Shown: one piece after another, positions 1-6,391 of the stretch
Layout of the letters: every line of letters starts with the position of its first letter
Position numbering within the stretch: position 1 is the first letter of the stretch
Assembly: GCA_028822475.1 (NCBI GenBank)
Contig: JAPKDT010000014.1
Coordinates: 1 to 15,413, forward strand
Source: SAR324 cluster bacterium
Lineage (GTDB): Bacteria > SAR324 > NAC60-12
DNA length: 15,413 bases
Direction: 5' to 3'
Translations under genes and position numbers: made by a program
Notes under the pieces: generated by a model
Databases searched by the model: none
What the model saw: the letters and a program-made list of their open reading frames with translations, nothing else
Told to the model about the DNA's origin: nothing

Positions 1-15
1 TTTAAATATGTTTAT

Positions 16-37
16 ATATACGTAAATTTACGTATAT
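16..37. repeat. Perfect 22-bp palindrome downstream of the sulfur operon
   Basis: The bases on either side of the centre at 26/27 are complementary over 11 positions each way, with no loop. The element is AT-rich with an ACGT near the end of each arm. It lies 55 bases beyond the stop of the last sulfur gene. It could be a regulator site for a gene to the left of the window or part of a weak transcription end. No clean T-run follows it on the minus strand, so a classical terminator is not supported. Confidence 0.6.
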
Positions 38-92
38 TGTTTATGCTGAGCTAGGTTAATTTAATATATAAAGCAGAAAAAAATAAAATATT

Positions 93-284
93 CTACAGAG
101 TAATAATTTTTTCAACAGAGAGGATATCGACAAGGATTTTGTCCCAGTCCTTTTCACTCATTGTTGCCGGTGATAACGATTTGTGTTTGACCTCAGGATT
201 GTCTGCCATTTTTAGAAGTGCGGATTCAACAGTATTAGCATCCTGAAATAGATTTGCATGTAGCGCAAGGATAGTATTTGTCAT
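93..284 (-). CDS. Small DsrH/TusB-like protein (63 aa), last gene of the sulfur operon
   Basis: This is the third of three consecutive small genes. The first two look like members of the DsrE superfamily, whose cytoplasmic proteins pass persulfide sulfur in heterohexamers such as DsrEFH and TusBCD. Its ATG shares one base with the TAA of the preceding gene (TAATG), which implies translational coupling. The protein has no cysteine. It ends in Ile-Ile-Thr-Leu, close to the ends of the other two (Val-Ile-Asn-Ile and Val-Ile-Ser-Leu), a tail that in DsrH/TusB-type proteins forms a terminal strand. At 63 residues it is shorter than typical TusB/DsrH (about 95). The assignment rests mainly on position, overlap and the tail, not on a catalytic motif; it could be an unrelated small partner. 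Confidence 0.5.
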   Translation of the reverse strand: MTNTILALHANLFQDANTVESALLKMADNPEVKHKSLSPATMSEKDWDKILVDILSVEKIITL

Positions 285-562
285 TAGATATTTATGACAT
301 GGTCTGATTCATTAATAACCTGAGCCAGAGCCGCAGAGTCTAAAAACGGTAAGTCGTCAGCCATTTCAGAAACTGTTGTTTCAGGAATGATATCTGCCAG
401 TTCGAGCAATTCTGCCTGTTTTGCGTTTTCCTCAGTTTCTGACACAGGTTCATTCATAAAAACTATGCGGACTTCATGTCCATAAATGGTTAATCCCGCG
501 GCGACCCGCATGGCCTCCCCATGGTTATCACGTCCCAGTACAGTAATTTTTCTAGTAGTCAT
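284..562 (-). CDS. DsrE-family protein without cysteine (92 aa)
   Basis: The sequence starts with a beta strand (KITVLGRD) and a helix with a GEAMRVAAGL segment, then a strand (HEVRIVFM), the order expected of the DsrE/TusD alpha-beta fold. There is no cysteine at all, so it cannot itself carry a persulfide. In DsrEFH and TusBCD complexes some subunits are structural, and I infer that role here. The gene begins 8 bases after the upstream DsrE-like gene. The small palindrome at 567-579 contains the AAGG of its ribosome binding site, which may link its translation to the gene before. The C-terminal Asp-His-Val-Ile-Asn-Ile resembles the tails of both neighbours. Family membership is fairly secure; its partner and substrate are inferred. 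Confidence 0.65.
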   Translation of the reverse strand: MTTRKITVLGRDNHGEAMRVAAGLTIYGHEVRIVFMNEPVSETEENAKQAELLELADIIPETTVSEMADDLPFLDSAALAQVINESDHVINI

Positions 563-570
563 TTTTAGCC

Positions 571-864
571 TTAAAGGCTGATCACACGTTTTGTTTCAGT
601 CATCATTTCACTGTTGGAGGTCTGACTTCCAAGTTCGGCTGGACATTCGGAGGAACCAAAGAACTCATGCCAGGAATGCTCACATGCTATCGCTCTTTCT
701 GCATTGGGAAGAAGCTTTAATAGTTCAGGATTTTTCAGTTGTTTAACACCTTCTCCAGTGATGAAACAACACCATGATGTACCGTTCCTTTTGCAGGCAC
801 TGGCCAGTGGTTCCAGTACGGCCCCTGTTTTTGCTGAAGAAACAAGAAAAAATAATTCAGTCAT
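571..864 (-). CDS. DsrE-like sulfur-relay protein with conserved-looking cysteines (97 aa)
   Basis: I place the start at the ATG at 862-864, which overlaps the stop of the rhodanese gene as ATGA; an upstream in-frame codon would add 27 residues lying inside that gene. The protein reads as a DsrE/DsrF-type alpha-beta domain: a strand (ELFFLVSS), an adjacent Cys-Cys pair near residues 34-35 followed by FITGEGV, and an Ala-Cys-Glu-His-Ser-Trp segment near residue 61. A second cysteine-containing stretch (SSECPAELGSQ) follows. In this superfamily one cysteine carries a persulfide, so this subunit is the likely sulfur-carrying member of the three. It ends in Arg-Val-Ile-Ser-Leu. Cytoplasmic location is inferred from the lack of a signal peptide. 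Which cysteine is active cannot be told from sequence alone. Confidence 0.65.
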   Translation of the reverse strand: MTELFFLVSSAKTGAVLEPLASACKRNGTSWCCFITGEGVKQLKNPELLKLLPNAERAIACEHSWHEFFGSSECPAELGSQTSNSEMMTETKRVISL

Positions 865-1838
865 GTGCGTTCCCTTTTTTTTGATAAAATTCCCCATGCC
901 ATTAAAAAAAGACCTGCAAGAATCACTGCGATGGAGATCGGCCAATAATTATCAGTCTGTGACGGCGTTTCCGGAGCAGAAATTTTGTTTAAAGATTGTT
1001 TGTCCGGATAGCTCAAACTGTCAACTGACAAAGACGACTCCATGGCCCAGTCAGCCCAACCTGTTAAAAAAACACGGGCTTCAATTCCGAATCCTGCTCG
1101 AAGCAAGCTAAAATAAGCCACGCTTTCCAGTGTGTTGTGCGCATAAACAATTGGTACCGAAAAGTCAGGAATACGCTGAGGATCTATTTTTAACAAAGCT
1201 CTTAATTCTGCAGCCGGAAGAAGCTGTGCTCCCGGCAAGTGTCCTCCACGGGAAGTCCGGATATTTTCTCCCCAATATTCCTTTTCGCTTCTGCCATCCA
1301 GTAGGTCCGGCAATTTATTGCTTTTTAGCAAAGCATCCAGTTCATTCCGCAAAATAATCATTTCCGCGCGGAAAGGTGCACTGTGAACAGCAGAACGGAT
1401 ATTAGCGCGTTTTTGTCCGGGTTTTAAATCCGCCGATTTAGCCTTAAGTTCAGCAAAGGAAATTCTGAGGATTGTAACTTTTTGCTGGCCGGCAAGATAA
1501 AGTATTCCTGCAACAAAATCACGTTTCAGCGGAGAGATTCCGACAACTAACACATGTTCGCTTCCGGAAAGTCCTGCAGTTCCGAGTAACCATGAAAGAT
1601 CAGGAAAATTTACTAATCGACCGTGTGGTCCGAAAAAATCACCTGCAGGCAAACAGCGTGCTCCGGATAAACTTCCTTTAAGACAAAGTTCCTGCGGACG
1701 TACATCAACAATGACTGCTCTGTGGAGTAGATCGGTCTCTATCTTTGATGCATAACTAAAAGCAGGAGCTGTGAGTGCTTTGTCCACCGATGCGAAAACT
1801 GTGAACAAAAGACAGAATACAAATACCGCTTTCCGCAT
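861..1838 (-). CDS. Membrane-anchored double-rhodanese protein lacking catalytic cysteines (325 aa)
   Basis: Residues 1-24 form a signal peptide. Domain one (about 30-130) has the rhodanese start VIVDVRP and a later LSGARCLPAG segment. Domain two (about 165-270) has DLLDGRSEKEYWG, GHLPGAQLLP and LTGWADWAMES, all rhodanese hallmarks. A transmembrane helix (about 299-317) followed by KKRER anchors the C-terminus, so the domains should face the periplasm. The active-site loop of domain two, normally Cys within a V-Y-C-x-x-G pattern, reads Val-Tyr-Ala-His-Asn (residues 231-235), and domain one has Gly-Ile-Ser at the equivalent place. The only cysteines are at 9 (signal peptide), 52 and 62. Classical thiosulfate:cyanide sulfurtransferase activity is therefore unlikely; a binding, docking or structural role is inferred. 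It starts 3 bases after the 88-aa gene and overlaps the next gene by 4. Confidence 0.8.
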   Translation of the reverse strand: MRKAVFVFCLLFTVFASVDKALTAPAFSYASKIETDLLHRAVIVDVRPQELCLKGSLSGARCLPAGDFFGPHGRLVNFPDLSWLLGTAGLSGSEHVLVVGISPLKRDFVAGILYLAGQQKVTILRISFAELKAKSADLKPGQKRANIRSAVHSAPFRAEMIILRNELDALLKSNKLPDLLDGRSEKEYWGENIRTSRGGHLPGAQLLPAAELRALLKIDPQRIPDFSVPIVYAHNTLESVAYFSLLRAGFGIEARVFLTGWADWAMESSLSVDSLSYPDKQSLNKISAPETPSQTDNYWPISIAVILAGLFLMAWGILSKKRERT

Positions 1839-1841
1839 ACA

Positions 1842-2108
1842 TCAGCAACCCTGAAAATGGGTTTCTTTAAGCTCAGATTCAACTGTAGTTTTTGCAGGTG
1901 GATTTTCCAAATAATAGTCCAGCATTTCCAAAACAGTAACTTTACCAAAGTCTCCCAAATCGATATCCTGCATTTTTTCTGCATCCATTGGAGTGTTCGC
2001 GTTTGTGAGTGTTTCTCTGGAAACTGAGGCTTCAGGGAAAGTAAAAATGGCGATACCAAGACAAACCAGCACACTTCCTACACAAAAAATTATACTTGAT
2101 CTATCCAT
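1842..2108 (-). CDS. Small single-span membrane protein ending in Gly-Cys (88 aa)
   Basis: I do not recognise a named family. The N-terminus is a hydrophobic helix (about residues 5-24), followed by an acidic, probably periplasmic tail containing DFGKVTVLEMLDYYLENPP and ending in Phe-Gln-Gly-Cys. A cysteine as the very last residue in a sulfur-trafficking operon could be a persulfide or thiol attachment point, which is inference. The stop TGA is followed by one codon (TGT) and then the ATG of the rhodanese gene in the same frame. The ribosome binding site is weak (AAAGA). Position between TusA-type and rhodanese genes suggests it belongs to the same pathway, perhaps as a partner of the anchored rhodanese-like protein. 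Confidence 0.65.
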   Translation of the reverse strand: MDRSSIIFCVGSVLVCLGIAIFTFPEASVSRETLTNANTPMDAEKMQDIDLGDFGKVTVLEMLDYYLENPPAKTTVESELKETHFQGC

Positions 2109-2160
2109 AGAATTATCTTTGAAAGTCGTTTATAAAATCAGCTGTATGGTTAAGCACCAA

Positions 2161-2253
2161 TTAAAATGAATCTTTCAGGAAAAATATATACATTGCTCCA
2201 ATGGCCACTACAAACATGACAAGTTCCGCAATTAGTTCAATATCCAGAGTCAT
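2161..2253 (-). CDS. 30-aa membrane peptide
   Basis: This short open frame reads MTLDIELIAELVMFVVAIG and continues through a hydrophobic stretch to end in LKDSF. It forms a single transmembrane helix with an acidic N-terminus and a lysine at the C-terminal edge. It has a strong ribosome binding site (AAAGGAGA, about 8 bases before the ATG) located in the last codons of the upstream 68-aa gene, and it begins 3 bases after that gene's stop. The good Shine-Dalgarno sequence, tight packing and membrane-helix composition argue that it is real despite its size. Function unknown; small single-span proteins often stabilise a membrane complex, here possibly the permease. Confidence 0.6.
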   Translation of the reverse strand: MTLDIELIAELVMFVVAIGAMYIFFLKDSF

Positions 2254-2256
2254 ACT

Positions 2257-2463
2257 TTATTCTCCTTTATAATGCTGTACGAGTCTTTTGATTCTGATCG
2301 TATCACCTGTAATAGGGTCAATCACATTTGGAGTGAAATGCGGAATTCCGTCTCGGGATGTATACATGCTTGGCATTGGAACAATAAAAACATAAAACAG
2401 CGTTGCAATACTCAAAGCGCAAACGACAGTTACAAAAACTCTTGTTAAAAATAATTGTTGCAT
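2257..2463 (-). CDS. Small single-span membrane protein (68 aa)
   Basis: The family is not recognised. Residues about 6-29 form a transmembrane helix; the remainder is a soluble tail with DGIPHFTPNVIDPITGDTI and a basic end (KRLVQHYKGE). The gene starts 18 bases after the TusA-family gene and ends 3 bases before the 30-aa peptide gene, whose ribosome binding site lies within its last codons. It contains a single cysteine inside the membrane helix. Context places it with sulfur import and relay. It may be a small subunit of the permease or of the anchored rhodanese complex, but nothing in the sequence shows a specific activity. Confidence 0.65.
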   Translation of the reverse strand: MQQLFLTRVFVTVVCALSIATLFYVFIVPMPSMYTSRDGIPHFTPNVIDPITGDTIRIKRLVQHYKGE

Positions 2464-2481
2464 GGTGTAACTATAACTTAA

Positions 2482-2793
2482 TCAATCTTTTCTCATGTAG
2501 ATCTTCCAACAGTTATTTTCAGTAACTGTTTCCAAATGAGTCGCACCTAATTGAGGTCCCATTGGTGGAACTGCTTCCATTGAAGAAGGATTGTCAACAG
2601 TGATTTCTACTACATCGTTTGTCTGCATGTTGTTGAGGGCTTTTTTCGTCATCATCTGTGGACGTGGACAAGAGTCACCAAGACAATCCAGTTGCTGCGC
2701 CAGACTGTATGAAATTCCGTCACTCAGTTTAACTTCCTGTAAATTAACTTGTTGAGTATCATCATTCTTTGGATTACGAGAAAACAGTCCCAT
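2482..2793 (-). CDS. TusA/SirA/YeeD-family sulfur carrier protein (103 aa)
   Basis: The TusA signature is clear: a strand leading into Asp-Cys-Leu-Gly-Asp-Ser-Cys-Pro-Arg-Pro (residues 36-45), with Cys42 in the Cys-Pro-x-Pro motif that carries the persulfide in TusA. A helix (QMMTKKALNNM), strand (DVVEITVDNP) and terminal strand (NCWKIYMRKD) complete the small two-layer fold. A polar N-terminal extension of roughly 20 residues and an extra cysteine at 37 distinguish it from the 81-aa E. coli TusA. In YeeE-YeeD pairs the TusA-like protein receives sulfur from the permease on the cytoplasmic side. Here the gene lies 47 bases downstream of the permease half-gene, which supports the same role. 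The specific donor and acceptor are inferred. Confidence 0.85.
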   Translation of the reverse strand: MGLFSRNPKNDDTQQVNLQEVKLSDGISYSLAQQLDCLGDSCPRPQMMTKKALNNMQTNDVVEITVDNPSSMEAVPPMGPQLGATHLETVTENNCWKIYMRKD

Positions 2794-2840
2794 AACTTTC
2801 TTTCGTTCTTAATAATTTATAATAAATAATTTTCTCAAGA

Positions 2841-3476
2841 CTAGGCTGCCTCTGATAATTCTACTTTGTTTGCTGCTGCAGCCTTGTCATGTTCCAGAAG
2901 TTGAGCCTGTTCTTTTTTTACAATAGCACGATAAATCAATCCAAGCAAGAAGACCTGTACCATTCCAAAAATCACTGCAGGCACACCAAATTTATCTTGT
3001 AATGTACGCGCGTTTATAAAACCTAACTGGAGTGCTTCCAAATTTGGTTCTCCAGTCATGCTGATAGAAGCAGGTGGCCAGAAATTTTCTGACCAGAGCA
3101 ATGAAAAAAGGAACATGCCTATAAAAGTAAAAAGCAGCGCCCACATGGCGCCTACGTTGCCTTCTCCGGCTTTGACCCACGTTGAAACGGTACAAGCACC
3201 GGCTAGGACCATCCCGATTCCAAACAGAAACAAGCCAGCCACTTGATTTAAACCCACATCGAAGTGCATCGCCTTGCCTTCTCCAAAAGTGAGGAATAGC
3301 GTAAAACCAAATGTTAAGATCATCATTCCCATCAACAGTGGTTTTGTGTTTCTATAAGTTTTAAACAACATTGCGTCCCGCAATGCCGCTGTATTGCAAA
3401 AACGCGAACGTTGAACAAGTAATCCGACAATTGAGCCAAAAACAAAAGCCACTAAACATTCACCGATTACAGACAT
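2841..3476 (-). CDS. YeeE/YedE-family permease, N-terminal-half type (211 aa)
   Basis: This is a multi-span membrane protein with the YeeE/YedE (sulfur transport) signature. Gln-Arg-Ser-Arg-Phe-Cys (Cys27) and ALRDAM correspond to the first-half motif of E. coli YeeE, and GIGMVLAGAC (Cys95) followed by STWVKAGEG corresponds to its second conserved cysteine loop. YeeE/TsuA proteins import thiosulfate using three membrane cysteines; two of the equivalents are here. The usual protein is about 350 aa, so this is half of it; the other half is the gene just upstream. The start ATG has a good ribosome binding site (GGAAGGA) and lies 3 bases after the upstream stop. The tail (KKEQAQLLEHDKAAAA) is charged. 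The substrate (thiosulfate or another reduced sulfur compound) is inferred from family. Confidence 0.85.
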   Translation of the reverse strand: MSVIGECLVAFVFGSIVGLLVQRSRFCNTAALRDAMLFKTYRNTKPLLMGMMILTFGFTLFLTFGEGKAMHFDVGLNQVAGLFLFGIGMVLAGACTVSTWVKAGEGNVGAMWALLFTFIGMFLFSLLWSENFWPPASISMTGEPNLEALQLGFINARTLQDKFGVPAVIFGMVQVFLLGLIYRAIVKKEQAQLLEHDKAAAANKVELSEAA

Positions 3477-3479
3477 GAT

Positions 3480-3974
3480 TTATCCTTCCAATACTTTTTT
3501 ATAGATCCATGAGCCTACCCAGGCTCCTGCCAAAATTCCACTTATCGCAAGATAGCCGCCTAAATTCATTTGAGGAGTCAAGCCGAAGAAAGTGCTCACA
3601 TTGCAGACGAAAGCCAGACGGATACCAAAACCCATCAGCAGTCCTCCGATGGTTATCATCACCCATTCACCTAATCTTCGTGGGAACCTCAGGTAGAACT
3701 CTTTGCTCAAAACCGCACTTACAATTGCTCCAAAGAGCATTCCCAAGCTTATATAAATTTTCCAGTAGCCGGCATCCGGAACAAAGACCAGGTTCCAGAA
3801 AGGAATCCGGGAAAGTTCATCTCCGAGGAAAAATTGGGCCACCAGACCGGTGATCATCGTTTCACCACCGCCTACTGTCCACGCACCAACAAGCAGGAAT
3901 AGAAAAATATCCAAGACTGCAATCAACGTCAATGCAACCATGGGGTCAAGGGTATTTTTAAAAAAATTATTCAT
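3480..3974 (-). CDS. YeeE/YedE-family permease, C-terminal-half type (164 aa)
   Basis: I chose the ATG at 3972-3974. A TTG 21 bases earlier would overlap the previous gene and add seven residues. The product is hydrophobic throughout. Its segment GGLLMGFGIRLAFVCNVS (Cys124) matches the C-terminal-half motif of YeeE, and the YWKIYISLGMLFGAIVSA stretch before it also fits that half. Cys124 corresponds to the third substrate-path cysteine of TsuA-type thiosulfate transporters. The two half-genes together therefore carry the full cysteine set but in reversed order along the operon. It starts 7 bases after the secreted-protein gene. The two halves presumably assemble as one transporter; that is an inference from adjacency and complementarity. 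Confidence 0.82.
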   Translation of the reverse strand: MNNFFKNTLDPMVALTLIAVLDIFLFLLVGAWTVGGGETMITGLVAQFFLGDELSRIPFWNLVFVPDAGYWKIYISLGMLFGAIVSAVLSKEFYLRFPRRLGEWVMITIGGLLMGFGIRLAFVCNVSTFFGLTPQMNLGGYLAISGILAGAWVGSWIYKKVLEG

Positions 3975-3981
3975 TTTTATT

Positions 3982-4704
3982 TTAGAACAATTCAACTCGT
4001 TTAATGTACGCCTTTGAGTGACGTCCGTTTACTTTATCGGTTTTCTGTACATCGACCTCAATTCCAAGAGCGCTGATAGGCTGTGGCTGTTTAGCAAATA
4101 ATTCAAAGAATTTCGCAGACAGGTCAATTTCTGTGACATATGTTTTTTCGCTGGTACCGTCACATGGTATACAGAGATAACGTCCGCCTTTCTGCCAATA
4201 GTTACCAAGGTAAACCTCATCGGGTTTCTCGTCTTTACCAAGGAAAAAACTGATGAAATAAGGTAGATCAGGCGCAAGGAAAAAACCGCTGTCAAGTTTG
4301 CTTTCACCAAAAAAGATCATAAAGGAAACCGCCTCGCGTGTGTTGCGTGTCTTGTCTGCAGGGCCACTCCAGTCTGCACCCAGAGGATATTGATCAACTC
4401 CCCATTCAATGCGGATTTTTGTTACACCGTGCAAATAGTCTTTTTTGTCAAAATCACGCATCAACACGCCAAGCTTATCACTGGTTGGTTCAATCACCAG
4501 TTTCCCATCTTCAAAACGTAAATTCATCTCGGCTACATCTTCACGGAATTCCCAGTTGATTGTTTCAAACCAACCTCTTACTTCTCCTGTAGCAGTGGTA
4601 AAATCAAGTTCGTAAATCGTCTCCGCCTTTGCAGTATGAGTAATTAACAAAAATCCGCACAAAGCAAATAATTTGTTATAGTGAAAATTTCTGAATAAAA
4701 TCAT
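3982..4704 (-). CDS. Secreted protein with a CIPC motif, first gene of the sulfur operon (240 aa)
   Basis: A signal peptide (about residues 1-27, cleavage after AKA) indicates export. The mature part is rich in beta strands and aromatic residues (for example GWFETINWEF, KIRIEWGVDQYPLGADW, AVSFMIFFGESK, AYIKRVELF). It contains just two cysteines, in a Cys-Ile-Pro-Cys pair at residues 178-181. I do not recognise a firm family; the central strand pattern faintly recalls DUF3047-type secreted proteins. A periplasmic protein with one vicinal-type thiol pair, encoded first in a thiosulfate/sulfur import operon, could bind or prepare the sulfur substrate for the permease; this is inference. The ATG has a ribosome binding site (AAAGGAA) at suitable distance. 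Confidence 0.7.
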   Translation of the reverse strand: MILFRNFHYNKLFALCGFLLITHTAKAETIYELDFTTATGEVRGWFETINWEFREDVAEMNLRFEDGKLVIEPTSDKLGVLMRDFDKKDYLHGVTKIRIEWGVDQYPLGADWSGPADKTRNTREAVSFMIFFGESKLDSGFFLAPDLPYFISFFLGKDEKPDEVYLGNYWQKGGRYLCIPCDGTSEKTYVTEIDLSAKFFELFAKQPQPISALGIEVDVQKTDKVNGRHSKAYIKRVELF

Positions 4705-4751
4705 ATTAACATTCCTTTTTTATAACAATTGCTGGAGATAAATGTACTGTG

Positions 4752-4795
4752 CTAATATTTAATGCATGCTGACTCAGGCAACTAAGAAGCTGAGT
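4752..4795 (-). promoter_or_regulatory. Candidate promoter and inverted repeat of the sulfur operon
   Basis: On the minus strand a TTGCCT (4776-4781) and TATTAG (4752-4757) pair with an 18-base spacer gives a moderate sigma-70-type match, about 48 bases before the first gene. An inverted repeat, ACTCAG at 4772-4777 and CTGAGT at 4790-4795, overlaps the -35 element and could be an operator. Both elements are short and could occur by chance. Confidence 0.35.
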
Positions 4796-4804
4796 ACAAA
4801 TATA

Positions 4805-5119
4805 TATTTTTCAACTGCCTTCACAAATTTAGCAAATAAAACCTTAAAATTATGCAGACAACAGGGTTGCTAACTTTGTAAACTACACCCTAAACATTTG
4901 AGCGTGAGATTTCAAGATTATTTTATAAATGATAATTATATATTCAATGTTAAAGCAAAATAATGTCAGTCTAGGGACTTTAAAATGAGAGCTGAATTTT
5001 CACCCAAAGTGATGATCATAGAGGCAGTGTTTGTGCTGAGATTATTGCGAATGAGGGAACTATGTTTGGGCTTCTTTGGAAATTATGGAAGAGTTATCTA
5101 CGGGTAGTTTCTCTTATTA
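4805..5119. other. Intergenic stretch without supported gene
   Basis: This AT-rich stretch lies between the sulfur operon promoter and the stop of the FlgT-like gene. An open frame of 40 codons on the plus strand (4985-5107) has no ribosome binding site and no recognisable product. I see no convincing terminator hairpin or RNA gene. Confidence 0.5.
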
Positions 5120-6283
5120 TTATTCCATGGGATTGGGGTTAATAAAAAACAGGTTGTTACCGGCTATTGATTTATTGGCAGTCTCAATTTCTAGTTCGAG
5201 CAGGTCACTGGTGATTTTTCTACGCAGAACGCTTTTACGTTTCAAAGCAAATACTTCAAGCCCAAGATAACCGAAGGTGTTTTTTAATTCGGTAAGATTC
5301 CGAAAATCTGCATTATTTTCCAGGTAGTCAATAATCAAATTTTCCCTGCGCGGGGAATAGCCACTGAATATCAGAGAAAATCCATGACCTATATCACCGG
5401 ACTTTTGATAGAAATGGTTGATATGTTCTGTAGTACGCCTCACATTTTCCAGACTAGCGTGCCTGCCCGCAATTCCCAATAACATGTCCCTTTTAAGTTC
5501 ACTAGGCTTTTTTACTGAAAACTCTGTTGCCTCAACATTTGTTTCGGCAATTTGTTGTCCGGAAGCAGTATCATAAATACTGAAAGTTACAACTGCGCTG
5601 ACTCGATAAAATGCACCAAGCTGTTTGTTGAGTGGCCCGTAATTCATTCCTATTATCACAAGGACGTCGGCATTATAATTCAACGCGAGCGCAATCAGGC
5701 TGTCCACGGGGCGTCCTACTATATTCTCTTGTTCCAGAGAACGATAGACTTGTCTCTGCGTTTGTTCACTAAACGTCCGGAAACTCTGCTCTGCAAATGT
5801 TTGCTGAACTGCAGCAAGTGCAGATGTGACAGCACTATTTTCACGAGGAACCGCTTCAGGCGCTCTGTTGTGGTAAAGCACTAACAGTCGTTTTTTTTTC
5901 AATCTTTTCTGCAGAATACGTAATGTTTCCAGTTTTTGTCGAATCTTTACATCATCAACATTGGCGGTTATTATTATTTCATACAATTTTTTTTTAAAAT
6001 TATGTTCCGCGCGGAGGACTTTGTAATCGAGGATATATTTACTGTTAAACCTGTAGATTTGATTTTTAATTACTTCGTAATTGTAGCTAATTGTTTTTAC
6101 ATCCAGCAAATTCCCCATAGTTTTTTTTAGGGCTTCATGCAGAACATTTTTTAATGCCTGTTCCTTTGCGTGATTTATGTCAGCGTTGTATATTTTAGCA
6201 GAAGAATTGACGAGTACTTCTTCCGCCTGCAAATTCAGACAAAAGAGTAAGGCCGGAATCAGAAGTATTAAACGCAATTTCAT
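5120..6283 (-). CDS. Secreted protein with FlgT-like N-terminal domain (387 aa)
   Basis: I prefer the ATG at 6281-6283, which begins directly with a clean signal peptide (MKLRLILLI, cleavage after Ala20); an ATG 27 bases upstream has no better ribosome binding site. Residues about 23-125 show the pattern of the FlgT N-terminal domain: VNSSAKIYNAD, then an Ala-rich helix (HAKEQALKNVLHEAL), a long helix with an NSKYILDYKVL strand, and YEIIITANVD. FlgT itself is a periplasmic component of sheathed or polar flagellar motors. The middle (KKRLLVLYHNR, then VDSLIALALNYNADVLVIIG) resembles the nucleotide-free alpha-beta domains of periplasmic assembly lipoproteins such as LpoB or TolB. No flagellar genes are nearby, so a flagellar role is not shown. 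The next gene upstream encodes a lipoprotein, 108 bases away. Confidence 0.6.
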   Translation of the reverse strand: MKLRLILLIPALLFCLNLQAEEVLVNSSAKIYNADINHAKEQALKNVLHEALKKTMGNLLDVKTISYNYEVIKNQIYRFNSKYILDYKVLRAEHNFKKKLYEIIITANVDDVKIRQKLETLRILQKRLKKKRLLVLYHNRAPEAVPRENSAVTSALAAVQQTFAEQSFRTFSEQTQRQVYRSLEQENIVGRPVDSLIALALNYNADVLVIIGMNYGPLNKQLGAFYRVSAVVTFSIYDTASGQQIAETNVEATEFSVKKPSELKRDMLLGIAGRHASLENVRRTTEHINHFYQKSGDIGHGFSLIFSGYSPRRENLIIDYLENNADFRNLTELKNTFGYLGLEVFALKRKSVLRRKITSDLLELEIETANKSIAGNNLFFINPNPME

Positions 6284-6391
6284 CAAAAATGAACTGAAAG
6301 CTAAGGGCATAGAAGTTTTAAAAAATTATCTGACGATATTAAACTAATAAACTTAATTGTCTTCAGTTTTCAAACAAGATTAAGGAGATTG

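Noticed and set aside
1836..1844. TGA ending the 88-aa gene, followed in frame by TGT and the rhodanese ATG, as a second selenocysteine codon joining the two genes
   Set aside because: The rhodanese has its own clean signal peptide directly after its ATG, and I see no convincing stem-loop at SECIS distance. Two separate proteins are simpler.
4925..4955. AT-rich stretch resembling a Fur box (ATGATAATTATAT)
   Set aside because: Similarity is partial and typical of AT-rich intergenic DNA, and it is not placed next to a supported start codon.
4985..5107. 40-codon plus-strand frame in the intergenic region
   Set aside because: No ribosome binding site, no recognisable domain and no operon context.
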